Below are positions 9,908-22,900 of a stretch of DNA of 64,000 nucleotides, in pieces (positions within the stretch are counted from its first letter, which is position 1; every line of letters begins with the position of its first letter). Origin of the DNA: Paragonimus westermani. Taxonomy: Eukaryota; Platyhelminthes; Trematoda; Plagiorchiida; Troglotrematidae. The notes below the pieces were generated by a model. The model did not search any database. It saw only the letters and a program-made list of their open reading frames with translations, and was not told where the DNA came from. The translations under genes were made by a program, and so were the position numbers. The DNA is taken from positions 153,369 to 217,368 of the forward strand of contig QNGE01000148.1 of assembly GCA_008508345.1 (NCBI GenBank), given 5' to 3'.

Positions 9908-12900
9908 CACAAACGTAGAATATTACAGCCTGCTTCTAACGTTGCTATTCTTAATCTGTTTATCAATACTGCGTTGATTTTATGGTTGAAGCAGTCACTC
10001 CAATATCTTCATATTACACGTCTTGCTGGGAAGAATAAGCATGCCAATTGAATTATTGGATAGGAAAAATGCCAGCTGTCGTCCACTCAAGTAACTACGT
10101 AGGCGACATACATAAAAACCAACCAAGTACGTGGTTCATTAAAAAGTAATTGGCCAGCTTCTGGATCCTTTTCGTTGCTCCTTACCCTCACGATCGTTTT
10201 CAGTATTTACAATCGTGAATAATTATGCAAATCTGAATCAAATCATCTCTTAGTCAACCTGTAGTTAAAGGAATCCATACACATCGACAGGGTGGATATA
10301 AACCAAATTTAGCTCTTCACAAAAATCACCAGCAAGCGGATGTTACAGGATATCTTGCAAGAAACATTCACAACAGCATTCAATTTGGATTAAACCGAAG
10401 CAACTTGTGATGACAGGACATTCAGCCAAATAAGTCAGGGTGTTTTTTACGGGATTATGGAAGCGAAACCTAAAATGGGTGAAGTTCACACGACAGTACC
10501 GATCTGACGGTATTGACAATTTGTACGTTTGAAGTTGTTGGTATCACAATAACGACCTGTTTTCGTTATTGTCACTCACATTTCCTGGCTGATCGTGTTG
10601 CTATGTGCTCAATCTATACAACTGTTGCAGTATCTAGAAGGTGCTGGATTCTATACATGGATTAATCTCAGCCTTACCCTGGTCGCAGTCCTCTAGAAGC
10701 CCACAGTTTACAAGTATCTCACCGTCCTGGGAGACGTTCCTTCATACTGTCTGGTATCAGGTAGCTGATGTGTAAGATGTTTATTCAGATAACGAGGAAT
10801 TTGGCCCATATGTTCTTTCCAATTTCCATGAAATTGTTTCAGAAAGGACGTTTATGGTATACTACTGAGAGAGCATAGGTAATCGGTTGAACAAACGACT
10901 ACAATTTAGATGCTCGTAAGCAAGCTGATGTTAACGGATTATTCGCTGTTCGCGTTATCAACAAGTGAACGTGGCACGCCAAAGTCTGAATGGTTCATTA
11001 AATGTAGTACTTGGAGTTCAGAGATAAACACTCACTTTATTCGCTCGCGGTTATATACGTTAATCTGTGCACGCAGTCATAACATGCACGGTCAACTGGG
11101 TGGTCATTTTATTTTAGACGAGCCGTAAATTTTCGTTATAGAATTATCCGCCCCATTGTTGAAGATGATCAATGTTCACTAAGTCATTCTTCGTAGACGC
11201 GATTGCGTTTTCTACAGAGGTCCACGGATTCCTGCTATTATACAAGTTGAGTTAATTGTGTTTTGTTGGTTTGATCTTGCTTGATTGGAAGGTTTCGTTT
11301 GCACTGAGATGGCAAAGTTTCAGTAGTGGTTTTATTTCTGAAATATGAGAAGAGCTTCCAATTAATTTCAGCTTGTTAAATCAAACTATGTCTCGAAATG
11401 ACACCATAGTTGAACTCCGACTGTCACTGTATGCACTTTTGTGCATATTAGTATGCCAGGTTTTCGAAAAGAACATCTCTCTGACTGTCAACTGACGTCA
11501 TTCTTATAGATGGCTAACAAAAATATTTCCTCCAATAAAACCTAACTGACGGCCGCTGTTAACGAGACGGGTAGATTTGCTGATATCTTCACATTACATG
11601 TGTGCGCTTATCAGCCGGCCAAACTTTTGTACGTTTTGGTCCGGTCTGCGGCCTACGGTTGCAAAGCACTATGCACTAAAACCACGCATACAGCCATGGC
11701 AACATTGAAACGAGTAGATTGTCGACGTCAGCTGATAAGTGAGGGACTCTTAACCCTCCTGCCTCGTTCTAATGAGCTGGAATATGCTGCAAACATTTGA
11801 GGCTCTATAGTTCTACACGAAGTCTATATCAGATGGGTCCAAACGAAAGCGAAAACAGTCATAAAATGTCCATTCCAGTGTCGACAAATTAAACACTGTG
11901 GCTGTAGCCAACTCAAGATGGCTGTCTGAAACTAGGTGCGTTCATCCACAATGCCAATGGAGATGAAGCTATGTAACAGTTACATCTCGCCTTATACTGG
12001 CTTGGATGTCGATTGTACGAGCATTTCTCGCGGTACTCGCTATCGGCGTCCGTCATTGTTGGTTGCGCTGTTCCATTCTTTTCGGTGGATTTACTGCGAT
12101 GCACAGTTATGGTCTTTCTGATCAATAGTAACCGATATGACGGCAAACCGAACAATGAAGTCAAGTAAATAAAATGAAGGGGTGAATTTTCAGTTTTTTT
12201 AACATACGCATCTCCAGAAAATGAATGACAATTAAGTAAGCGTACATCTGTTGCAAAGTTTTTCGTATGTCAGCGGAACTGAAGCACAGGTCACAATCAC
12301 CACCAGTTATGAAAAGTCTTCTTTAATTTGGTTTTAAGATTAAATCAACTTTGATATAGATGGGTTGGCGTAGAAATTAAGCCAAATGAGAAATAAAAAT
12401 TAATAGGACAAAGTACGTGTAAACAAGTATGTGTATAGGGACCTGATAACAGACGTAGAAACACACGAGGAGGGTTCTAAATGGAAGGTGTGGATTGTGT
12501 TCGACAGGATTTTTACCCAAACGTTTTTACACATTTTGAAATTATGAAGAACACTGAAACAAACCAAGTGTTTACGTGGGATACCACTACCATGAGACAG
12601 ATGTTTTGAGAATCTGGCAAAATGGTCGGGGTCCTTTGAAAACTAGGTAAAAACAACAGGTGGGCAATACATCCAGCCGGAGAGCATACAAACCTTGATG
12701 CAAGTGGTGGGGAATGGAGAAAGAAATTGATCGCCGGACACGAAATAAAAGCCTTCAAACTGTGAAGAAAGAATCAGCAAAATATGACCATATCATGTTG
12801 TCACTCAAAGAAGTTCCAGGATATTTGACAGAAGACAATCGGTATAAAGGTCAAGATATAAAGAAAAGAGTATGTCAGGAAACGTTTCTCAGATAGATTT

Positions 12901-15900
12901 CTCTTTATACGAGAAACAAAATGTCAACAGGATTGGATGCGTTAAGAGATAAACTGCGTGGTTCTGACAAACATATTAGTTCGAATAACTTGTTTAGCAG
13001 GCATCAGAAGAACCTCTAGTTGGGTGCATTTTACCCAGCACAACATGTGCTGCTCGTGTGATTACAAATGTTTGACTGTCTACTCGCACCAGCGCAATAT
13101 AAGGTGAGAATTAGAAAGGGGGCAAGATTGTGTTCTGTAGAATACCGGAGGAGGTGATGAGTGGCGATGAAGCCTGACCACTGAATTGAGTAGGCTGAAA
13201 TGGATTTGTAAGGTAATCACGTAAAACCTTGATAGCTGAAGTTCGAATTTTAGTCTTTTTCAGAACATGTGCGCACAAACGACTCTTGAATTTTTAACAG
13301 TCAACGACAGAATGGGATGAACTAAACATCCGAGAGCATCTAACGTTGAGCGTGGACGGCGATGGACGAACTGACTAGAATCCGTGATGTCAACTTGAGC
13401 ATCTTTGCAAGCAAGAATGATTTTCCCAACAATCTGCTGTGCTACAGACGTGCAAGTTGACGTTTCTGCTGTTGTTGATCAGGAATATTCCAGAGAAATT
13501 TGAGTAGAAAACTGACGAAAAATACAGGGTTGATCTTTGCAAACCGAATTGATGTATGAAGCTAAGGTGACCGATAAGTAGCCTGTATGATGCTAGAGCG
13601 AAATGCAAATATTTATAGTGGGTAAGTGAAAATAAACATTACCATAAAAAACGAAATGTTGCGTCTGTTTCAATGGTAGTTTTTCAAAGAAACGTTAACC
13701 CGTATAACTTCACAGTTTAACTTTCTTCCTTCCATACTGTATTCATTCAGGCAAATATGTGATGTCGGTCAGGTTTCGTGGAAGAAAATAAGACAAGTAA
13801 CCATAATAGTACTTCAAGATTATAGAATTAGAAGAGAATTTCCAACCTAACTTCATTGTGATTCTGGGCCGCGGTTGGCACTAACAGAAGGTTCACGAAA
13901 CGGAACACTCATTAGACCCCTTAGAGCTTTGTCGTAAAACTATTTTCATAAATTACTCCACGAATAGTCAACAGAATTTTCCATCTTGTTTTAAAAAATT
14001 GGTTTACATAAGACTGCTGCCAACTGGGAAAACTTGTGGATTCGAGAGAAAGCCCATCGTTTGGTATTAACAAAGCCAATTTGAGTATTCATTCCTGTTG
14101 AAGTAAATGAATTATTTTGAGGTTTTTCAATGGTTGTGTCGTACTCGCTGTTCCAAATCAGAATGAGATTCAGCAGTCCTTCAGTTTAACGATACAATCT
14201 GAGTGTGGCATGTTTTTCACATCGAGGAGAACATAACAATGTGACCCTAACAGTCCCACCTTTAGTGGAGGCGGATGTTGACACGAATCTGATTTGGTTC
14301 AAGCACTGAGAAGTCAGACAACTATGCAGAAACTGTTTGCTTTTGGATCGCCTCTTTTTTTTCTCTGAAACTTTTGTCACATGTAGCATACTAGTAAATT
14401 TTGGTCAGAGCAAAATAACGGCATTTAGAATAGAGAAAAATGAATTTATATACTGACAGATTGATGGCATCACTGTTCATAAACTGCGGGGAAACGTTTT
14501 CATGTAGGAAATTATACATTGGATTGATCGGAAAAGAGACTGGCGTTGCACGATATGTGCCCAAGGGACTTTCACTACTTCCCTGCTGGTGTTTCTCGAA
14601 GCTGATTGAATTGAGGAAATTCTCAACCCATCTTCAGTTACAAATGTTTCGAAGTCAAGTAATTGTTCCAACTTTACAAATGTAACGTCAAAGTCCCGAA
14701 CAGCTTCGTTTGATTGCACAAAATGGAGTGAAAGTGTCCGGTTAAAACCGTCTGTTCATATCGTAACAAACGCCACATTCGGCCAAGAAAAATGAGTTGC
14801 TTCTATGTTGCGTCATCAGATGATGAATATAATCGGCAGTCCTGGCTGTTTATAGATGTTCTTTGTTTCTTTTTACCCACTTAGGCTAGTGTAAGACAGC
14901 CCTGGTACGGTGATATTGCTCGGTTTCTTAAGATGTCTCTTGATCACACTTCTATCCATAGATTGCATTTGCCTTGGTGAAGTGCATTCGCTTGTGGTTG
15001 ACCATGGTTTCTTGGAACCAGAACCGTTATAGACAGCATTTTTTTGAGGTAGAGGATGTGTGGACAGCAGATGACTAGTGAAGACAAGTTGTCTCCTCTG
15101 AAATTGTTAGTGTAAAAATACGATTTTCTTGAGACACATTGGACGAGGATTGTTTCGTACATTAATCCTGTTGAATTCCTCTTCAAATTGTTCCCAGAAG
15201 ATGATCGTTTAGAATGTCCAGTTCCGTTGAGATACTTCATCACCTGACTGGCATTCCCGGAGAAAAGACTTGACCATGAGGGTCAGATGGTACATTGTTG
15301 ACTGAAGACTGCATTCTTTCGGTAGGTGTCACTTTTGTGAGATTAATTCATTCTATTATGCATTTCACTGACTGGGCTTGATAATCAATCACTAATGTTA
15401 CCTGCCAACGTGTAACCTACGTTTATTCCACCGAGTCTTTTGTATGGATGCGCTCACTCTTAGAAGAATATCACCATAGTTCCACAAAAAGCTATATTAT
15501 TCGGTTTGCTCCCATAAACTGGCCGCAAACGTACAGACTAAGTTCAGACTAGTTGCACTGCCTACCAAATCCCCAAAACCCAATGAATAACAAGGCAACT
15601 GTTTCTTCATTTTGTGCAGAATCCTAATTCCTCATGTCCTTCTGTCAAAAAATTTTCCTGCTAAAGACCTGATTGTCCTTACACTACTACTAAAGAAAAT
15701 TTCCATCATCGATTGCTATATTTTTCTATCATATGTTCTCATAGAAACACACTAAGGAACACGGAAGAAAAATAGCCATGATAATGCCTGGAGAAGTTGA
15801 TTTAAATAGGTCTATTTTCCGGGTCTAATTTCCCAGTGACTAAGAATAGGAACTGACTGCACACTTTTGTAATAGTTTGAGCGTCATAGTATAATTCAAC

Positions 15901-16975
15901 GCGTTTATGTAAATGGTTTGAGAAGAATGCTGTCGCTATGGAAGTGAAAACTGTTTTAAGTTTGACGTTTCCATCTTCTTACGGTCCAAGATGTCAAGCT
16001 GACTTTCCCATTTTGTTGTGGACACTCATGCGCAAATAGCTGTGTAAACCCTTTGTATTTGATTCTTTCGGAAACCAAAAGTTTTCTAGGGATTTCTGTA
16101 GATTCTCCGTTTGTGGTAACCGAGAAAAGTAGATCAGTGAACAGGTATCTGAAGAACTTATTGCCACCTACACTAATCTGCTGGAACCGTTGCCCCAAAG
16201 TTATCCTTAGGTGTTGCAAGCCATGAACGCGGGTAACATAGGGTATTCATTCGGGAAATCCACACTGGTGGCATATGCTTTGAATACACCTCGAACTTGA
16301 CCACACTCCATACTCGTCATAGTTTCCAATGACAAGCTCACATTTGAAAACGCCACATCCACGCCGGAGTGAAGAGGAATGCTTCTTGTATTGTTTTCCT
16401 GTTAGTTCAGTATCATGACGTGTGTTTCCCCCTGATATGGTCGTTTACTATAACAACACGGGTCTTCTACTGCACATTGTGCAGTGTAATGATGCACCGT
16501 CCTGCAGATACCGAACGTAACCCATACCTCTTAGTGGCTGCAGCATAAGTAATGCCCGGATAAGCAGGATGGAATCTCCAGTTGGATCACTTCAATCAGC
16601 TCTCTCAAACGTACATCTTCTGGCTATTTCAGATCAGTGATGACTGCATTGGAACACTGTCTGCCTGTTGTGAATGTTAGGTGGATCAGTCACAGTTTAT
16701 TGAGACAAAACTTTCAGGTACTTATAGGGTCATCTTGTTGATAGATATCACAGTTAGAAACATTGTTGAAAAATGGTGGATATTACTCCCTTTACAAGCC
16801 AGTCGCTTTCAAGGATGTTGGGTTACAGATAAAGCCAAATTCATTCAGAGGTAAATTTCCGTCTTGAACTTATTTACTTCCTTAGAAACAGTTAGCCTTT
16901 ATTATCCGAAGAAGCTGAACCCCTTATAAAAATTTTGTTGAACTGTCAAACACTCTATTCTATCTACTGGACCAT
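9908..16975. other. Stretch with no supportable gene
   Basis: No family is recognisable. Frames are short (up to 99 codons, 14944-15243 -). One hydrophilic lysine-rich frame, 12699-13019 +, is open apart from one stop at 12894-12896 and reads EIDRRTRNKSLQTVKKE and later STGLDALRDKLRGSDKH. It could be a decayed exon, but chance cannot be excluded. No tandem array, RNA gene or mobile element was found by eye. Confidence 0.4.
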
Positions 16976-17438
16976 TTGAAAGAAAACAGAAAGGTTCCGG
17001 GGGTCAAAAGTAAGACACTCCTGAATTTGTGGTTACTTCACAGCTACCGAATCCCAAGCTACTCACCGCTCTATTTGCAGTGGGTTCAGGTTCAGTTTTC
17101 TCACATTACCCTGGATCTCCAACCTATCTTAGGGAAAAATGGCTTTCATACAAACTTTTCACTAAGGAACAGATTATGTCGGCCGAAACTGAACGGTCGC
17201 TGATACTTTGGACCGTTTTTTTTTGGGATGGGGCAGTTGACTCATGAACATTGTCAAGCATGATAGGACCTAGTCCAGTTCATCCAAGGAAAATATGTAC
17301 ACCCTTTTCGAAGCCTATTATACGCTGGATCCGGAGCGGATAGTTTCTATGTTAAGCAAATTCTACGATTCTGGGGACAAGCCACTTAAATCAGGGATCA
17401 CTAAGCACTTTTCGGATGTCCTTTCTAAAGTATGGTGA
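16976..17438 (+). other. Protein-like reading frames of unknown origin
   Basis: Frame 17029-17247 reads SPTYLREKWLSYKLFTKEQ near its end. A shorter frame from ATG 17295 to the stop at 17436-17438 encodes 47 residues with a regular amphipathic pattern (FEAYYTLDPERIVSMLSKFY). They lie in different frames with a stop-rich gap of about 50 bp between. The composition looks more like real protein than the surroundings. The last codons overlap a possible splice donor (ATG|GTGAAG). I do not recognise a family. They could be exon fragments or a retroelement tail, since a purine-rich run 'aagggggagtgg' follows at about 17626. Confidence 0.25.
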
Positions 17439-17639
17439 AGGTACTGTTCCGGTCCACCGATATGTTTTGGTCACGTCCTTTTATACTTCACTTCAAGATA
17501 TCTTCCATCAGGTTTTGTGAATTATTTTAATTATCATCTGTTTATGTGCTAATTTCTGTTTATTTATGTTGGTGTAGAAGGTTGCAGCTTACTGATTCAC
17601 TCTGTCTGTGCTGGTGAACCCTTCTAAGGGGGAGTGGTT

Positions 17640-19590
17640 TTACCTTAAAACTAGACTCCAATTCTATTGGCCTATTATGAACACAGGTTCTATGGAGCTG
17701 CCCTACACAACGGGATCAACCGACTGGTTTGAAATACTTTCTTTTTTGATGCCGTGAAAGCTCTAATGATAATGGTTAGAGACCTGGAGTCATAACACGC
17801 AGGCTAAAAGTTGCCCCGCTCAAAAAGTGTGCCCGAATGAATAAGCTTCCAAAATCAGTCACCACAATGGAACTAGAGTAAAATATGAAATGCCTGCTAA
17901 GAGAAAACTTATGAGTTTCAATCAGCAGCTGATGCAGAATCTCGCTCTCGATCGAACATCAATCAAAATATGTTAAAGAAGATAGGGGGATTTCTTACAC
18001 TCAAAGACAATCAAACCAATGCTTCGCAGAATATGAGGTTCAGCTCAGGAAAAATTGATGGCAGTTGCTTTCAATTCAAGGTTGATAAGCTGCCAACTGT
18101 GATGTCAGCTGCACTGAAAAAACATCCAAAATAATGGCATGATATATGCAACCCGAATTACGCCATAACTTCGAAAGCATATTATCAAAATAGTACGAGC
18201 CTCAAAAAGTATGGTAGTAGTTAAGGGACATTTTCTAGCCATGTCAAAAAGTGTCAGTAGTTCCTTTGGTCTGTCTCAGTTGAATTGGATAGAACTTGTC
18301 CAAAAAAGCTTGGTTTATGCTGATTTCCAACAACTTTTTCGACTGAACTGTTGACATCACCTTCGAGAATGTACTACTGTGCCCATAATAAGGAGACCAT
18401 TTTAATGCTGAAAATCTGAGAAACCAAAACAAAGTGACTTGAAGAAATAAAACACGGTCTGATAAGGAGACCGGAAAATGTGGAATGTCATGTGCGGGGT
18501 AGGAGTTTTACTGGAGCACTCCATAGACTCAAACTCCAGTCTACCAGCAATGCTGTAATATCCGAAAGTAAGAGGACACAGCAGAATCTCTCTGGGAGAA
18601 GGAGAAAATTTTATGGTGTTGTGCAAATATCGTCTGCATCCAGCACAGTACTTTCTGCCAAAGTTAGGTCTGATGTGAACCCAACACAAGAATTCGGTCT
18701 AAGATATCTTCGGCTGAATTAAAAGTTCCTTAACTTGAATAATTGATAGTAATTTCCTCGCAAGAAGCGGACGGTCTAACAATATCCAGGTTCGGCACAC
18801 CGAAGTTTGTTGTGTTCAGAGTAAAAGATCTGTGCATATTGTCATCAGTTACCGTTAAACGTAACGACCATATAGTCCTGCCTACTAGTTGCTTGCGAAA
18901 TTGTAAGTCACAAGAAGGTATTAATGGGAAATTTACTGAGTACACAAATTTAGTCACGAGTGCATCCGTCGCGACATTATATACAAAGCCAAACTGAATT
19001 AGTCGAAGTGCCGTGTTCACCTCAGTGGGGTACTACTAGGTTGAATTGTCTCCACAAAAAGAAACACCTCTCTCGAAGTTAGCCCTTTGAGGAAAGTCCA
19101 GTGATTCCAACAGAGTTGGGCAACTGACTGTCTAGATAGGGTCATGTTTCTGCAGTTTGTGATTCATGAATATTTAACGTAAAATTGCAGAATCGTACCA
19201 AACGAAGCAACTTGATTGATCAGGACGGCCGGAATAAGACTTTTTTCCATATAGGCAGTAAGATGTCTATGTCAATCACAAAGACAGTATACAGGTGTGG
19301 CTGAAACGAGTGAAAGGGCGGTTCATTCTTCAGCAATGTGGAAAACGCTCAAAAGTAAATTAACCAAAGACTGATAAGCTCTTCGAAGAAGGTTCCTGGT
19401 GGATTGTTTCTTGAAATATCATTATGTTACTGTTAATCCTTCAATAAAACTTCACGCTGCAAACTGTCAGTCAGGATTTTTATCACAACACATGTTATTG
19501 TGAATATTCGTCAAGAGTTATACGGGAGTTTTACAGTTCCTTTTGTCAACCTGTAAACTTTGTCTCTACTGTTGTTTAATCGAACTGCTC
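17640..19590. other. Stretch with no supportable gene
   Basis: Only short overlapping frames on both strands (up to 96 codons near 18.4-19.0 kb), none resembling a known protein. No repeat shared with the rest of the window was noticed before the degenerate SINE-like copy starting at about 19592. Confidence 0.45.
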
Positions 19591-19591
19591 G

Positions 19592-19916
19592 AAGATTTCG
19601 ACCTGACCCAGAAATCCCAGTCACAAGGTTATCGGTTAGAAGTAACGGGCAGTAGCGATGCCTTTCATTGAGACAGTTCAGCGAAGAGACATTGGTTGAA
19701 ACTTCATGTATGAAAATCCGGTCATGCCTAATGTGAGCACACTGAGTCAAGGAGCAACGCGGTTGCACCAGAAATGAGTGAACTTGGTTCAAATTCTATT
19801 TCGTTGCAAAGATATGCACTGCTGACGGCCCGTAGCTGGAACACAGCTCGAGTATAGTTCCTCTTTTTGAAATGGGCTAGCAGGGAAGTCAACAATAGTA
19901 CGAGTGAGGTTCACTG
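19592..19916 (+). repeat. Degenerate SINE-like copy S4
   Basis: This aligns along its length to the better copies at 28.4, 50.2 and 57.0 kb. Shared landmarks in order are 'gatttcgacctg', 'ggttatcggtt', 'gtcatgcctaatgtgag', 'cgcggttgc', 'tggttcaaattc' (B-box position), 'aagatatgcactgctgacg' and a 'ctcgagt' followed by 'ctctttttgaaa'. It carries many substitutions and small indels, so it is the oldest clear copy. The A box is no longer recognisable. Confidence 0.78.
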
Positions 19917-22900
19917 TTAATAAACTTTCCCACTAAAACCTCAAAACATTGTCTACCCAAACCTGATCTGGTTCTTGCTTGTACACTCTAAGTTGCTAAA
20001 TGTCGAGTAATTTGGAAGCAGTGTTCAAATGCGAAAAACGTTTAAGCAGTGTCAGGAGGCAGTTTATTTTGATATCCTTTGAAATACAAAGATACAGATC
20101 AGTCTACTTGATATGCGCGTATGATAAATTTTACCGATTTGATAACCGTACAATTTTATTTAACCACATTAAAAGTATTTGTTAAAAGTTATTCAATCAC
20201 GTTCTGACTTACAAGCAAGGTGAGTAATCTGTTCGTAAACATTAAATATGTATATTTCATGAGCCAAATCAGTGGAAATTTTCGGGGGGTGAACTCGAGA
20301 ATGTAAGTGAAACCGTTCTCCTACTTTTTAACCAGCAACAGAATACTAACCACAAATGGCATCTATTTCATCTCTTGACTATCAGTAGTCAATCTTACTG
20401 AGATACATTGCATATAAACATAGCAATTCTAAAGTATATTCACGATGTCAGTACCAGGTAGACACCTTGAGTAAGTTCTAGCTCTCATTCATAATTCAAC
20501 AAAGCGACCAATCCGAAAACAATTTCAAAGCTCCAGCTGTGTCTTCCCAACTGATGTGTCTCAGCTTAACGACAAAAACATGTATTTTTACCTCCAACCT
20601 GATAATAGTTTATAAGTTTTGGCTGGCTTACTTTTCTAAATAGAACAGTCGTTTGCTCATTAACAGCGCATGGTTTTACGCAGCTGTGTTCTTGTCAGGT
20701 TGGATCCAATTAAGCATACGGCAGAATCATTTCGGTGTATTTAGCAGACGATATATGTGTACTTTGACAAAAACTATCGCACTGTAGCAAATGAGAAGAG
20801 AACAAGGGAATGTTGGCTAGTGTACAATTTTATAAACTCGTGTCCAGACTTGATCACGTAATGTAATTCAGCGTTTGCTGTTTAATGCAGTTTTATCTCG
20901 AGAACTCCCTTATAAACGAAATCTTTGTTTTAGAATTACCAACGACTCAAAAATAGAAGCCTGAGAATGAAAATAGAATTTGTGCAAGAATGCCTGTCTA
21001 CTAGTTCAGCCATACTATAGTAACCAAGATTGGTTGGCACGTGCTGTGGTTGCAAATCTAATTTGAATCTCCAGCTTCACATGTCTGCGGTAGAATTTTT
21101 ACCACTGGCTAATTACGGATCTTATGAGGAAGTAACAGTAGTTCGAGTAAGAGAGCTGACCGTACTGACTATAACTGAAACGTCGACTTCCGTGATCAGA
21201 AGTTGGAACACTTCGTGATATTCTTCGATTCCCCAACACCGTCAAGATTAGTCTTGTTGCGCTGGCCATATTTCCTAGGCATATGATTAGTGCTACGTGA
21301 GAATAAGCTGTTGTTTCGGCCGTCTTGGTTGCGACCCAGTAAGTCTATGGCGCTAACTGAACCGTCAATTTTACAAGGATGTTAGCACTTAGAGCTCGAC
21401 GATAGATTCGGTGGCTGTTTTAGCGCCAGCACGTGGCTTTCAACCTTTTAAGTTCTCCCTTTTAAAGTGCGGTGGATATATCGACTTTTTAAATCAAATA
21501 GACTGTTTCAGGCTGTGCCATACTAGGGTGTACGGGGTGATTGCACAATTGTCTTTTCTCTCCATTACTTGGTTTTGCGTGTGGTTAAACTTCCTTGAAG
21601 GTAATCCATCATAATTACGACCGCGTAGCGACTGGCCCTTTATGGTCAGTCAGCAGTCTTACATCATGAGTAAACAGAAGCGTTGCCGGAAAATAGAGCA
21701 AATTGTTTTCCACTTATTTGCTCATTAAGTACACATCAATTTGCCATTTAAAGGGAAGCATCCAAGTAGAGTTTGTAGACACATACAACGAGCGTACGTC
21801 GTTTGCAACGCTGGTGTCATTATTCTAGACATGGTAATTGCAAGACGGACGCGGCAAATAGAGATTCAGACCTACTGCAGCTAGAGTGACTCATCATTGT
21901 TGATGCTAATATTCTGAGTCTCTTTCAAGGCAAACAAAGCTTAACTGAACACAAGAAGTAACAGCGTGAGAAAGAATGAAGTACAAAGAAACCAACTACA
22001 TCTCTTAGAATGACAACTTTCGTCCAGCAAAAACATTTAGAGAAAAAATCCTCTGTAATCATGCTAGACAAATTCGGCGATGAAAATGTGCCCAATTTTT
22101 TCCAGAACAAAACAATGCGACAAATTTATTGCGTCAATCGAATTTACCGGTAAATTTTATTAAATATATCTTGCTGAAGAATGTCACTTTTCCCACTCCA
22201 AACCGTCTTCTTCTTTGTGAAAATGATTTTGAGCGATCAGAATGGGTAAAAAATTTCGGAACTACCCGGTGGTAACCTTCACTGTTTTCACCTGGTCGAC
22301 CTTTATTCCGCTATGTTCAATGACGGTCTTATAACTTTAGATACTATTTTTAGTAACTGTTCTACAATCTCCTGACCCGAGAATGTTTGTAGGTCAGTAG
22401 TTAAATACCCAGTATTTTTCTCTCTAACGCACACGTTTTGGAACTGGATGAAGAGGCCTTTTGCATTCCTATGTTGATTTGACTTGAGAGCAATTTGCCG
22501 GACAGTCGCATTAATCCCGGGACCAAGACTTTCCGTTTTCTTTATTACAAGAAGAAAAAGTCGATTTCTATCACTCACGTTACCATTCTGTGGATGATCC
22601 TGCGTAACTTTTCAGACGTTCACAACACTGGGCAGTCCATAGTTTAATCTAACCACTTTGGGGCTTCTCTGGCTGATTTAAGTGACGACCACGATATTAC
22701 AGGGTTCTACCATCTAATTCATGCGACTAAAAGGCATTGCATAAAACTTTGGCCAGTTGAATCAGTATCATACCCACTCGTATCAGATAAACGTTATTAT
22801 CCGTGAGCGATGAATTTCAGTAATATGTCTTGCAGCTGTGAATAGTGTTCTATGTTGCCGTAGTCTTGTTACAGTGTGTACGATTTCTTTTTACGGGCTG

